From NCBI RefSeq assembly GCF_000239775.1, contig NZ_CAFI01000026.1:1-33127 (forward strand): DNA of 33,127 bases, given 5' to 3'. Positions 24,008 to 30,764 of the stretch are shown piece after piece (the stretch's first letter is position 1; each line of letters begins with the position of its first letter). The position numbers were made by a program, and so were the translations under genes. Source of the stretch: Bradyrhizobium sp. ORS 375. Its GTDB lineage: Bacteria; Pseudomonadota; Alphaproteobacteria; Rhizobiales; Xanthobacteraceae. The notes beneath the pieces were generated by a model. It did no database searches and was not told the origin of the DNA. It saw only the letters and a list, made by a program, of their open reading frames with translations.

Positions 24008-24382
24008 CTAGCGGTCCTTGCGCCACTTGAAGGCATCCGAGAAGGCGTTGATGCTTCGAAGCTTGCCATGAATGAGGTTCGTGATCGGGATGAGCTGATG
24101 TCGGTACGCCTCGGCGAACTCCGCCACGAGGGCGGCGCGCTCGGGAGACGACTGGAACTGATAGAGGCCGTCGCTCTCATGCAGGAAGCCGTCGCGGTGA
24201 AGTTCGCTGAGAGCAGCGACGATTTCTCTTTCGGTGGCATAGAGACGCTTGGCCATGTCGGCGGCGGCCCAGCGTTCCTGCGGATGAGCGTGAAGAAACA
24301 ACAAGGCTTCCATCTGGGCGACAGTGTGAATGTGCTTCAGGATGAAATCCTGAATGGTCTTGGCCAAGGGCTGTATGGGCAT
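24008..24382 (-). CDS. Winged-helix-like protein, first gene of the trehalose operon
   Basis: 124-aa soluble protein. Residues 15-70 (HIHTVAQMEALLFLHAHPQE, WAAADMAKRLYATEREIVAALSELHRDGFLHE, DGLYQF) read as a helix-turn-helix with a wing, and the C-terminal 40 residues are helical (ERAALVAEFAEAYRHQLIPITNLIHG). I do not recognise a named family; it occurs ahead of DUF5985-type genes as far as I recall. It could repress its own operon; an 11-bp perfect inverted repeat lies about 130 nt upstream. No clear Shine-Dalgarno is visible before the ATG at 24382. Confidence 0.72.
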   Translation of the reverse strand: MPIQPLAKTIQDFILKHIHTVAQMEALLFLHAHPQERWAAADMAKRLYATEREIVAALSELHRDGFLHESDGLYQFQSSPERAALVAEFAEAYRHQLIPITNLIHGKLRSINAFSDAFKWRKDR

Positions 24383-24513
24383 GAAGCGTCGAAATCTCGG
24401 TGGCCCGCAGATTGGTGCAAGATCGACAGCGGATCAAGAACTCTCACAGACGCTTGAGTCGGCAATCTGGTTTCCGCAGTGATGTTCCCGCCGAGTCGGA
24501 CTCTCGCGCGTGA

Positions 24514-24539
24514 AAGTTGGTACGCGCCCGTACCAACTT
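24514..24539. promoter_or_regulatory. Perfect 11-bp inverted repeat with CGCC centre, probable operator
   Basis: AAGTTGGTACG and CGTACCAACTT are perfect complements around CGCC, about 130 nt upstream of the winged-helix gene and about 230 nt past the Tyr-rich gene stop. Its core GGTACGCGCCCGTAC recurs with one mismatch at 25752-25766, upstream of another minus-strand gene. It could be a protein-binding site or a stem-loop. No T-run follows it in either direction. Confidence 0.5.
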
Positions 24540-24587
24540 CGGGGCTGCGACTGACGTCGGCTGCCAGGGCAATTGATTCAAGGCACT

Positions 24588-24629
24588 TGATGCAAGGCGC
24601 ATCATGCAACGCGCAAAGTCGCATGATGC
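24588..24629. repeat. Mutually exclusive GATGC hairpins
   Basis: GCATCA at 24599-24604 can pair either with TGATGC at 24588-24593 (5-nt loop) or, as GCATCATGC, with GCATGATGC at 24621-24629 (9 bp, 13-nt loop). The element lies in the long upstream region of the winged-helix/TPS operon. An attenuator-like or protein-binding role is conceivable; no evidence beyond the pairing. Confidence 0.35.
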
Positions 24630-24767
24630 CAGGCGAGCGGCCCTTTGCGAATCGACGGGCGGTCGAGCAGCATACCTGCTGCAGGATGCTCTACCGGGAC
24701 GATGAGCGCGGGCTGAGAGAACCGTGCAGCGATCAGAGCGCGGCGCCGCTCGGATCGACCGCGTCGC

Positions 24768-25256
24768 CTACCAGCGATGGTGCGCGCGAATGACACCGTG
24801 GTGGTGACGCCGCCATGGCCGCGGCTGCCAGCCATAGCTGTTTCGCCAATGCGGCCGGATCGTATAGCCCCAGGGAGCGGCGCCGTAGCCGTAGGTGGTG
24901 TAGAAGCGAGGGCCGCCGCCCCACCCATATCCGCCCCAGTACGGTCGATAGGCGTAGCCGGGATAATAATAGGCAGCCGGACCGTACGAGTAGCCGTAAC
25001 CGTAGTAGGCCGGGTAGGGCTCGTAGGAATAGGGAGCGGCAAGGGCGGAGCCGATGAGTGCGCCGGCGAGAAGACCGGCGCCGATCCCCCAGCCGCCACG
25101 CCAGCGGACTTCCGTCACGTCGCTTCGCATGCTGGAAGCTCGTTCGAGAGGTTTGGCAGCTGCGGACAGCGACGTCAGCGGGGCCGCAGTGGCGCAGGTG
25201 ACCTGCGTGATTGCCAAAATGCCGGAAAAGGATAGTGCCAAGCCAACACTGCGCAT
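24768..25256 (-). CDS. Tyr/Gly/Pro-rich exported protein
   Basis: 162-aa protein with a signal peptide (about 1-25, MRSVGLALSFSGILAITQVT), a phrase SDVTEVRWRGGWGIGAGLLAGALIGSALAAP that closely resembles the glycine-zipper region of the BA14K protein in this window, and a long Tyr/Gly/Pro tail ending in a His/Arg/Trp cluster (WRRHHHGVIRAHHRW). It lacks the BA14K Cys motif. Such proteins are common in Bradyrhizobium, have no known function, and are probably periplasmic or surface-bound. AGGAGG lies 6 nt before the ATG, so the start is secure. Confidence 0.85.
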   Translation of the reverse strand: MRSVGLALSFSGILAITQVTCATAAPLTSLSAAAKPLERASSMRSDVTEVRWRGGWGIGAGLLAGALIGSALAAPYSYEPYPAYYGYGYSYGPAAYYYPGYAYRPYWGGYGWGGGPRFYTTYGYGAAPWGYTIRPHWRNSYGWQPRPWRRHHHGVIRAHHRW

Positions 25257-25338
25257 CTTTCGCCTCCTGTCTTCGTCGTGGGTACGAATCGATACAGGCT
25301 CAACGCGGCTCGCCGGGCCTGACTGCTTCTGGTCTGTG

Positions 25339-25638
25339 CTATGACGCCTGATCGCGCAGAGGGCCCTGTCCGGCGGAGAATGGATCATGGCCCTCGGCTT
25401 GGCGCGGTACCGGACTGGATGAAGGACGAGCCGGTCGCTGCGCGTTGTTACCATCGGAGAGTGACAGCCAACGATCGATCTCCGCAGCCGTCGCGCTTGC
25501 GGAAGCTTTCTTCAGCAGGTCGCGTCGTGCGGTCCCGGCCGGCAACTTTTTCGCTGCAGCATGGGCCTGCGCCGCGAACTCCAGCAGCCGCTCCCGAAGC
25601 GATGAGGTCGGGGAGGTGCGCTTGCGTCGCTTGCTCAT
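25339..25638 (-). CDS. Small basic/helical hypothetical protein
   Basis: 99-aa protein: basic N-terminus (MSKRRKRTSP), a helical core SLRERLLEFAAQAHAAAKKLPAGTARRDLLKKASASATAAEIDRWL, and a disordered Pro/Ser-rich tail. The core pattern (AAxAAKxLPxGxxRxxLLxKA) is a familiar small protein type of Bradyrhizobium with no assigned function. GGAG stands 7 nt before the ATG at 25638. The tail reads through repeated Pro-Arg sequence and may be less conserved. Confidence 0.7.
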   Translation of the reverse strand: MSKRRKRTSPTSSLRERLLEFAAQAHAAAKKLPAGTARRDLLKKASASATAAEIDRWLSLSDGNNAQRPARPSSSPVPRQAEGHDPFSAGQGPLRDQAS

Positions 25639-25751
25639 CGAGGAACTCCGTCGAGCCTGCCGACGATCGACGTGCCGAAGGGGCGGATCGTTGGCGTTCA
25701 CCGCCTTCAACACTCCAGCAAGCATGTCGACGCAAAGGCGCTACGGTTCTC

Positions 25752-25766
25752 GGTACGCGTCCGTAC
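25752..25766. repeat. Second copy of the GGTACGCGYCCGTAC core
   Basis: GGTACGCGTCCGTAC matches 14 of 15 bases of the centre of the inverted repeat at 24514-24539 and is itself a GTACG/CGTAC palindrome. It lies in the 298-nt gap (25639-25936) upstream of the small basic protein gene and downstream of the GFA gene; I see no gene in that gap. Confidence 0.35.
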
Positions 25767-25936
25767 GGGCACATCGGCTTGCCGGATGGGGGCCGGCCAA
25801 TCGGCTTGTCGGCAGGGGGAGGTCTTCCTCGGTGTACCATCGTCGCGATCACGCCAAGGTCGAAGCCTGGAGCCGTGTCGCAGCGAGCCGGACGGAGCAG
25901 ACGCTCCGCCGGAAGCACTACCGCGGAGACGGTGCC

Positions 25937-26353
25937 TCACATCCCCGGCGGCATCTTGTCGTACGCGGGGAGCACTCCGGACGGGGCATCCCAGGTCGGC
26001 GCTCGCATGGTCCAGACGTGCATCTGTGGCTTGAACACCTCAAGGTCGTCCAAGCTCGATGCGCGCAGGAAGAGCAGGCCGGGCAGAGTGGGGTTCGTCG
26101 AGAACACCGGGGCGCCGCATTCCGGGCAGAACGCCCGCGTGACGGGATTGCCGCTGGCAGACGGCCTGACATAGGCCTTCGTCGTCCCGGTCATGCTGAC
26201 ATGATCCGCCGAGACCGCCAGGTGTGACGAGTGCCCCGTTCCGCTGCTGCGGCGGCAATCTTCGCAATGGCAGTGGCCGGCCATCATCGGCTCGGCGGTG
26301 CAGGTGTAGCGGACGCGGCCGCAGAGGCAGCCGCCGGAAAATGTCGTCGCCAA
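25937..26353 (-). CDS. GFA-family (CENP-V/GFA domain) zinc protein
   Basis: 138-aa protein of the glutathione-dependent formaldehyde-activating (GFA) fold. Zinc ligands: Cys9 and Cys11 (GGCLCGRVRY), Cys28, Cys30 and Cys33 (CHCEDC), and Cys76 and Cys79 (FCPECG). The family motif GTGHSSHLAVSADHV follows the CxCxxC cluster. Members are often annotated as formaldehyde-activating enzymes, but most have unknown substrates. The start is TTG at 26353 with GGGAG 8 nt upstream. It is divergent from a TetR gene with a palindrome between, so it is the likely target of that regulator. Confidence 0.88.
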   Translation of the reverse strand: MATTFSGGCLCGRVRYTCTAEPMMAGHCHCEDCRRSSGTGHSSHLAVSADHVSMTGTTKAYVRPSASGNPVTRAFCPECGAPVFSTNPTLPGLLFLRASSLDDLEVFKPQMHVWTMRAPTWDAPSGVLPAYDKMPPGM

Positions 26354-26403
26354 GGTTCGGGCTCCCGTTGTCGCTTTGTCGATGGACGCCCACAGATGCT
26401 CTT

Positions 26404-26435
26404 CGGCAGAATATGTTCAAGAACATATTCTGCCG
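26404..26435. promoter_or_regulatory. Perfect 32-bp palindrome, probable TetR operator
   Basis: Arms CGGCAGAATATGTTC and GAACATATTCTGCCG are exact complements separated by AA. The element sits between the divergent GFA and TetR genes, 51 bp from the GFA start and 31 bp from the TetR start, where binding would repress both. A perfect 15-bp arm repeat with an AT-rich middle in GC-rich DNA is most unlikely by chance. The regulator assignment is inference. Confidence 0.75.
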
Positions 26436-26465
26436 GCTGCTACCGTCGCGACGGGAGACGTCACC

Positions 26466-27080
26466 TTGCCCTATCGACCGGAACACAAGGCCGAAACGCG
26501 CGCGCGCATCGTCGAGAACGCGCGCCTGCTGTTCAATCGGCACGGCTACGACAACGTGACCATCGATATGGTGATGGAGGCGGCGTCGCTAACGCGTGGC
26601 GGCTTCTACAGCCATTTCCGCAACAAGCAGGAGCTGTTCGCCGCGGCGGTCTCCAGCTTCCTGATGGGGCGGGGCGCGCGTTGGCGCTCCGAGGCTGGGG
26701 TGGATCCGATCGATCCTGGTCTGGAGGACGCCGCGAACATGCTCCGAAGCTATCTGTCGCCCGCGCATCTCGGCGACCTCGAAGGCCAATGCCCGATGAT
26801 CGCGCTGCCGTCGGACGTCGCGAGGGCAGAGCCGCAAGTTCAGACGGCGTACCAGGAGCTGCTGAAGGCCATGATAGGGCTTTATGAAAGGTCCATCCCC
26901 GACCCGCGGGACGACCGCCGCACCACTGCACTGGCTTTGGCGGCTCTCAGCGTGGGCGGCATGGTGCTCGCCCGCACGATCCCCGACGCGGCGCTCGCCG
27001 CCGAGGTTCGTGAGGCGGCGTTCGAAAAGGCTCTGGCCATGCTGTCGCCCGCGTCCGATGGAAGCCAACGCCTCCGGTGA
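26466..27080 (+). CDS. TetR/AcrR-family transcription regulator
   Basis: 204-aa regulator. The N-terminal HTH spans residues 8-55: KAETRARIVENARLLFNRHGYDNVTIDMVMEAASLTRGGFYSHFRNKQELFAAAV. The ligand domain follows with GQCPMIALPSDVARAEPQVQTAYQ. The GxFYSHFxNKxxLF motif and GCP-like pocket resemble regulators of reactive-electrophile genes such as the NemR group (loose resemblance). The start is taken as TTG 26466, since the in-frame upstream extension to 26376 would run through the palindromic operator; GGGAG lies about 9 nt before it. It probably represses itself and the divergent GFA gene. Confidence 0.85.
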   Translation: MPYRPEHKAETRARIVENARLLFNRHGYDNVTIDMVMEAASLTRGGFYSHFRNKQELFAAAVSSFLMGRGARWRSEAGVDPIDPGLEDAANMLRSYLSPAHLGDLEGQCPMIALPSDVARAEPQVQTAYQELLKAMIGLYERSIPDPRDDRRTTALALAALSVGGMVLARTIPDAALAAEVREAAFEKALAMLSPASDGSQRLR

Positions 27081-27178
27081 GTTTGACGACCATTGGCTCA
27101 CGGCAGCGCCCTTGATCGACGGTGCGAGAGCAAACAGCCAAGTCGTCCGGGAGCGAGGCTCGCGTCTCAGAGAGAGCT

Positions 27179-28081
27179 TTATGCAGCGCCGGGAGAGCCT
27201 TCGGCCAACGCGGCCTCGACGAAACGTGCGAATTCGCGCGCTTTGGCGCTCGCGAGGCGGCCCGCGGGGAACATCGCCCAGAGATCGAGCGGCGGCAGGC
27301 TCCAGTCGTTCAACACGCGGCGTACGGCGCCGCTGGCGAGCTCCGGGCTGAACATCCAGTCCGATGCGATGGTCAGGCCCATGTCCGCGAGGACCGCAGC
27401 CCGCAGCCCCTCTGCCGCGCTCACCTTGATGCGCCCATGCACCGAGACTGAGACTTCGGCGCCCTCGCGCGTGAACGACCAGACATTCGGAAGCTGACTG
27501 TAGATCACCGCCTCGTGCTCCGCGAGATCGGCGGGACTCCGCGGCTCGCCCGCGCGCGCAAGATAGGAGGGTGAGGCCAGGACCGAGCGTCGGCCGGTTG
27601 CGAGCTTGCGCGCGACCGCGGACGAGTCGGCCAGCGTGCCCATGCGCAGCGAGACGTCGATGCCTTCGGCCACGAGGTCGATCACCCGGTCGTCGAGGAT
27701 CACGTCGATGTCGAGCTCGGGATGCCGGTCGAGAAAGCGCGGCAGCAGCGGCACGATGTGCAAGCGCGCGAAGGTCGTTGCAGCGGAGACGCGCAGGCAG
27801 CCCGAGAGTCCGGCGCCCGCTCCACGCGCCGCGAGCTCGGCCTCATCGGCCTCTTGAATCGCGGCCTTGGCCCGCTCGTAGAAGCGCTGCCCGGCCTCGG
27901 TCGGCGTCAGTCCGTGCGTCGAGCGGATCAGCAGGCTGACCTGAAGCCTGTCCTCGAGCTGCGCGATGGTCTTCGACACGGCGGGCTGGCCGACATTGAG
28001 GTGCCGCGCCGCGGCCGAGAAGGAGCCCGTTTCCACGACCCGCACGAATGTGGCCATCGCCTGATATCGGTCCAACGTCAT
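27179..28081 (-). CDS. LysR-family transcription regulator (gst-prx-SDR locus)
   Basis: 300-aa LysR protein: N-terminal HTH (about 4-62, RYQAMATFVRVVETGSFSAAARHLNVGQPAVSKTIAQLEDRL) and a two-lobed effector-binding domain from about 90. It is divergent from a glutathione S-transferase gene. The start ATG at 28081 lies inside a proposed LysR box, and its GGAGGA Shine-Dalgarno is the box spacer, so binding there should shut its own expression (inference). It converges with the TetR gene over 98 nt with no clear terminator. Confidence 0.92.
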   Translation of the reverse strand: MTLDRYQAMATFVRVVETGSFSAAARHLNVGQPAVSKTIAQLEDRLQVSLLIRSTHGLTPTEAGQRFYERAKAAIQEADEAELAARGAGAGLSGCLRVSAATTFARLHIVPLLPRFLDRHPELDIDVILDDRVIDLVAEGIDVSLRMGTLADSSAVARKLATGRRSVLASPSYLARAGEPRSPADLAEHEAVIYSQLPNVWSFTREGAEVSVSVHGRIKVSAAEGLRAAVLADMGLTIASDWMFSPELASGAVRRVLNDWSLPPLDLWAMFPAGRLASAKAREFARFVEAALAEGSPGAA

Positions 28082-28102
28082 TCCTCCGTGGAATGAGCGT
28101 TA
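28080..28102. promoter_or_regulatory. Probable LysR operator, copy 1 (lysR/gst divergent region)
   Basis: ATTCC-N5-GGAAT at 28080-28094 contains the T-N11-A core of LysR boxes and overlaps the lysR start codon. It is followed by GAGCGTTA. The 23-bp segment matches a second one at 28891-28913 at 19 positions. A further inverted repeat, ATGAGCG/CGCTCAT (28093-28110), overlaps it. Confidence 0.6.
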
Positions 28103-28249
28103 TCGCTCATGGCCCGCTGCCCTGTCGAGCGGTGAAGGCGCATCAATCCGCTGTGCTGACCGATCATCGGATCACCGGGAGCCGCCGGCGGCACCATCGT
28201 GCTGGCGGCACGATCTTTCAGCCCGCGGCCACATTCGAAGGGATGACTC

Positions 28250-28870
28250 ATGCTCGACGTCTATGCTTTCGCCACGCCCAACAGCGTCAAGGTGCCGATC
28301 GCGCTGGAGGAGCTCGGGCTCGACTATGCGCTGCACGGCGTGAACGTCCGCAAGGGCGAGCAGAAGGCGCCCGACTTTCTCGCGCTCAATCCGAATGCCA
28401 AGGTGCCGGTGCTGGTCGATGGCGATCTGGTGCTGACCGAGTCTGCCGCCATCCTGGTCTACCTCGCCGAGAAGACCGGACGTCTGTTGCCGGCCTCGGG
28501 CGAGGGCAGGGCGCGCGTGTTCGAGCAGCTCTTCTTCCACGCCTCAGGCTTAAGTCCCGCATTCGGCCAGTCCGGCTTCTTCCAGCGCTTCGCGGCCGAG
28601 CCGCAGCCGATCGCGATCGAGCGCTTCTCGAGCGAGGCCAGCCGCACGGTCTCGATCCTCGATGGCGTCCTCGCCCGGCACCGCTTCGTCGCCGGCGAGG
28701 CGCTGACGATTGCCGACATTGCCCATTTCGGCTGGCTGTGGCGGCGCGAATTTGCCGGTGTCAGTCTCGAGGACACGTCCAACGTCCGGCGCTGGTACGC
28801 CGACATCGAAGGCCGGCCGGCCGTTCAGCGGGCCATTGCGCGCGTCAGCGCGCTCGTTCCTGCCGTCTAA
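28250..28870 (+). CDS. Glutathione S-transferase family protein
   Basis: 206-aa cytosolic GST: thioredoxin-fold domain (1-77) with [22 protein letters not shown], the cis-proline region [11 protein letters not shown], and the glutathione-binding [11 protein letters not shown] at 64-74. The helical C-terminal domain carries [18 protein letters not shown], the N-capping box typical of the fold. The Ser12 of TPNSVKV could be the thiol-activating residue. GAAGGGA lies about 7 nt before the ATG. It is the first gene of the set divergent from lysR and probably detoxifies an electrophile; the substrate is unknown. Confidence 0.9.
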   Translation: MLDVYAFATPNSVKVPIALEELGLDYALHGVNVRKGEQKAPDFLALNPNAKVPVLVDGDLVLTESAAILVYLAEKTGRLLPASGEGRARVFEQLFFHASGLSPAFGQSGFFQRFAAEPQPIAIERFSSEASRTVSILDGVLARHRFVAGEALTIADIAHFGWLWRREFAGVSLEDTSNVRRWYADIEGRPAVQRAIARVSALVPAV

Positions 28871-28890
28871 GCGATGGCGCTCGCTGGGCT

Positions 28891-28913
28891 ATTCCCACGT
28901 GGAATGAACGATA
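28891..28913. promoter_or_regulatory. Probable LysR operator, copy 2 (upstream of peroxiredoxin)
   Basis: ATTCC-N5-GGAAT followed by GAACGATA, 78 nt before the peroxiredoxin start and 21 nt after the gst stop. It shares CGTGGAATGA and the ATTCC arm exactly with the element at the lysR start. The repeat suggests that the same regulator drives a second promoter inside the set. Confidence 0.6.
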
Positions 28914-28990
28914 GTCGCACGGCGCCGCTGCCGCCGCGTCCCTGAAACGCTCACCCTCCACTCTGCCAACTCAATCCAAGGAATACATCC

Positions 28991-29665
28991 ATGACACTTC
29001 AGTCCAAACTCGATGCCTTCAGTGCCGATTTCGAAGCAGGCAAGCCGCCCTACAATGTGCCGCCGTCCGTGATCGAGACCATGCACCGCGCCACCGCGGA
29101 GCTGATCGCCATCGGCGCCGCGGCTCGCGCGCTCAAGGCGGGCGATACGGCGCCTGCTTTCACGCTCAATGATCCGGATGGCCAGCCGGTCTCATCGGTC
29201 GATCTGCTCGCGCGAGGACCGCTGGTGGTGAGCTTCTATCGCGGCGTCTGGTGCCCCTATTGCAACATGGAGCTGCAGGCGTTGCAGGCGGCTCTGCCCG
29301 CGTTCGAAGAACTTGGCGCCAGCCTCGTTGCGATCTCGCCGCAGACGGCGGCCAACAGCCGCAAGTCGGTACGCCAGAACGAGTTGCGTTTCCCGATCCT
29401 GTCTGACGTCCGCAATGATGTCGCCGCCGCTTTCGGCCTGCGCTTCGCGTTGCCGGACTATCTCGTTGATCTCTACAAGAGCCTGAAGAACGACCTGCCG
29501 GCGTTCAACGGCGATCCGAGCTGGACGCTGCCGATGCCCGCCCGCTACGTCATCGGGCAGGACGGCAGAATCCTCTATGCAGAGGTGAACCCGGACTACA
29601 CCCGCCGGCCCGAGCCGGAGGACATGCTGCCGGCACTGCGCCGCGCCGCCGCCGTCGCCGCCTAG
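28991..29665 (+). CDS. Peroxiredoxin-like (AhpC/TSA family) protein
   Basis: 224-aa thioredoxin-fold protein with SFYRGVWCPYCNMELQAL: Cys88 and Cys91 form a CPYC pair in place of the PxxxTxxC of classic peroxiredoxins, as in the peroxiredoxin-like AhpC/TSA subgroup common in proteobacteria. A helical N-terminal extension of about 50 residues precedes the fold (GDTAPAFTLNDPDGQ starts it). It may reduce peroxides or act as a thiol-disulfide reductase. AAGGA lies 8 nt before the ATG. It sits between gst and an SDR gene, behind its own LysR-like box. Confidence 0.9.
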   Translation: MTLQSKLDAFSADFEAGKPPYNVPPSVIETMHRATAELIAIGAAARALKAGDTAPAFTLNDPDGQPVSSVDLLARGPLVVSFYRGVWCPYCNMELQALQAALPAFEELGASLVAISPQTAANSRKSVRQNELRFPILSDVRNDVAAAFGLRFALPDYLVDLYKSLKNDLPAFNGDPSWTLPMPARYVIGQDGRILYAEVNPDYTRRPEPEDMLPALRRAAAVAA

Positions 29666-29712
29666 CCCTACGCGCACGTCTCCCGATCGACAATGGTTCT
29701 CGCGAGGTCCTC

Positions 29713-30429
29713 ATGACACGTACTTTCCTGATCACCGGCGCGAGCAAGGGCATCGGCCGGGCGCTCGCCGATCGCCTGGCGCAGGACGGGCACGAGGTCG
29801 TCGGCCTCGCGCGCGGCGCGGCAACGGACTTCCCTGGCACGCTCGTGTCGGTTGACCTCGCGGATGCCCGCGCGACCGACGCGGCGCTGCGCGAGCTCGT
29901 TACCCGCCACCGCGTCGACGGCGTGGTGAACAATGTCGGCCTGGTCCGCCCCCAGCGGCTCGGCGCGGTGGATCTGTCCGCGCTCGACGAGGTGATGCGG
30001 GTCAATCTGCATCCGGCGCTGCAAGCCGTGCAGGCCGTGCTTCCAGGCATGATGGAGCGAGGCTGGGGACGCATCGTCAACATCTCCAGCCTGACGGTGC
30101 TCGGCTCGATCGAGCGCACTGCCTATGCCGCGGCCAAGGCCGCGCTGGTGAGCTTCAGCCGCAGCTGGGCGCTTGAACTCGCGACCACGGGCATCACGGT
30201 CAACGCGGTCTCGCCGGGACCGACCGAGACCGAACTGTTCCGCGCCAACAACCCGCCCGGCAGCGACGGCGAACGTCGTTACCTCGCGGGTGTCCCGACG
30301 AAACGGTTCGGTCGGCCGGAGGAGATCGCCGCCGCCATCGCCTTCCTGCTGTCGGAGGGGGCTGCCTTCATCACCGGCCAGACCCTCCACGTCGACGGCG
30401 GCGCCTCGATCGGTAAGGCGGCGTTCTAG
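29713..30429 (+). CDS. Short-chain dehydrogenase/reductase (SDR)
   Basis: 238-aa classical SDR. Visible are TGASKGIG (8-15, NAD(P)-binding loop), NNVG (73-76, usually NNAG), Ser125/126 (NISS), and the catalytic Tyr138 and Lys142 (YAAAK), then NAVSPGPTETELF and the C-terminal ITGQTLHVDGGASIG. Arg34 after the second strand (LARG) suggests NADPH preference. It lies 47 nt after the peroxiredoxin gene, likely on the same transcript, and would reduce a carbonyl product or quinone; the substrate cannot be read from sequence. Confidence 0.92.
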   Translation: MTRTFLITGASKGIGRALADRLAQDGHEVVGLARGAATDFPGTLVSVDLADARATDAALRELVTRHRVDGVVNNVGLVRPQRLGAVDLSALDEVMRVNLHPALQAVQAVLPGMMERGWGRIVNISSLTVLGSIERTAYAAAKAALVSFSRSWALELATTGITVNAVSPGPTETELFRANNPPGSDGERRYLAGVPTKRFGRPEEIAAAIAFLLSEGAAFITGQTLHVDGGASIGKAAF

Positions 30430-30721
30430 GGCTTGCACCGCCCTGGGCTCGACCGCCGCCGCACGTTTTTCGTGAGGTGCCGCAGGAGCGTCTGGTCGAC
30501 GCGCTGCCCGGCTGCGGTTGCGGGCATCCCGGTTCGCTCGCGGCTTACGATAAGCGCTCGCTCTATCTCCGGACATCTAAGTAGAAGCGCCGACAGTTAT
30601 CAGTGGAGGAGGTCGAGTCGGCCCAGTCGACCACTAGCCCGCAACGAACTGGATCTAACGAGCCACGCATCAGGGCAGAAGCGTTCGCGAATTGCAGAAT
30701 TGAACTCTCCAACGCGCGCCA
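30430..30721. other. Non-coding stretch after the SDR gene
   Basis: About 290 nt between the SDR stop and the terminator hairpin. Frames on both strands lack family signatures and look non-coding; base composition drifts towards AT near the end. No tRNA fold was recognised despite a tRNA-like GAACTC...GCGCCA end near 30698. It may be a long 3' untranslated region or gene remnant. Confidence 0.5.
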
Positions 30722-30754
30722 ACCTCTGAATTGGTGCGATCAGAGGTCTTTTTT
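30722..30754 (+). terminator. Rho-independent terminator
   Basis: ACCTCTGA (30722-30729) and TCAGAGGT (30740-30747) form a perfect 8-bp stem with a 10-nt loop, followed by C and six T (30749-30754). It is the one classic intrinsic terminator seen in the window. It would end the gst-prx-SDR transcript about 290 nt after the SDR stop, just before the convergent hydrolase gene. Confidence 0.75.
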
Positions 30755-30764
30755 GGCTGCCCTA

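Larger units (their letters stand above)
24383..24767. other. 385-nt intergenic region rich in inverted repeats
   Basis: No coding frame here is convincing. The stretch holds the leader of the regulator/DUF5985/TPS operon on the minus strand, a 26-bp perfect inverted repeat (24514-24539), alternative GATGC hairpins (24588-24629), and a small GCAGCA/TGCTGC stem (24667-24682). No EcfG promoter match (GGAAC-N16/17-CGTT) was found: a GTTCC at 24484 lacks its AACG partner. Confidence 0.6.

Noticed and set aside
24462-24488. Possible EcfG promoter for the trehalose operon (GTTCC at 24484 on the plus strand)
   Set aside because: No AACG at 16-17 nt spacing, so the consensus fails.
30690-30721. tRNA-like 3' end ahead of the terminator
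   Set aside because: No matching acceptor stem or anticodon arm could be folded upstream.
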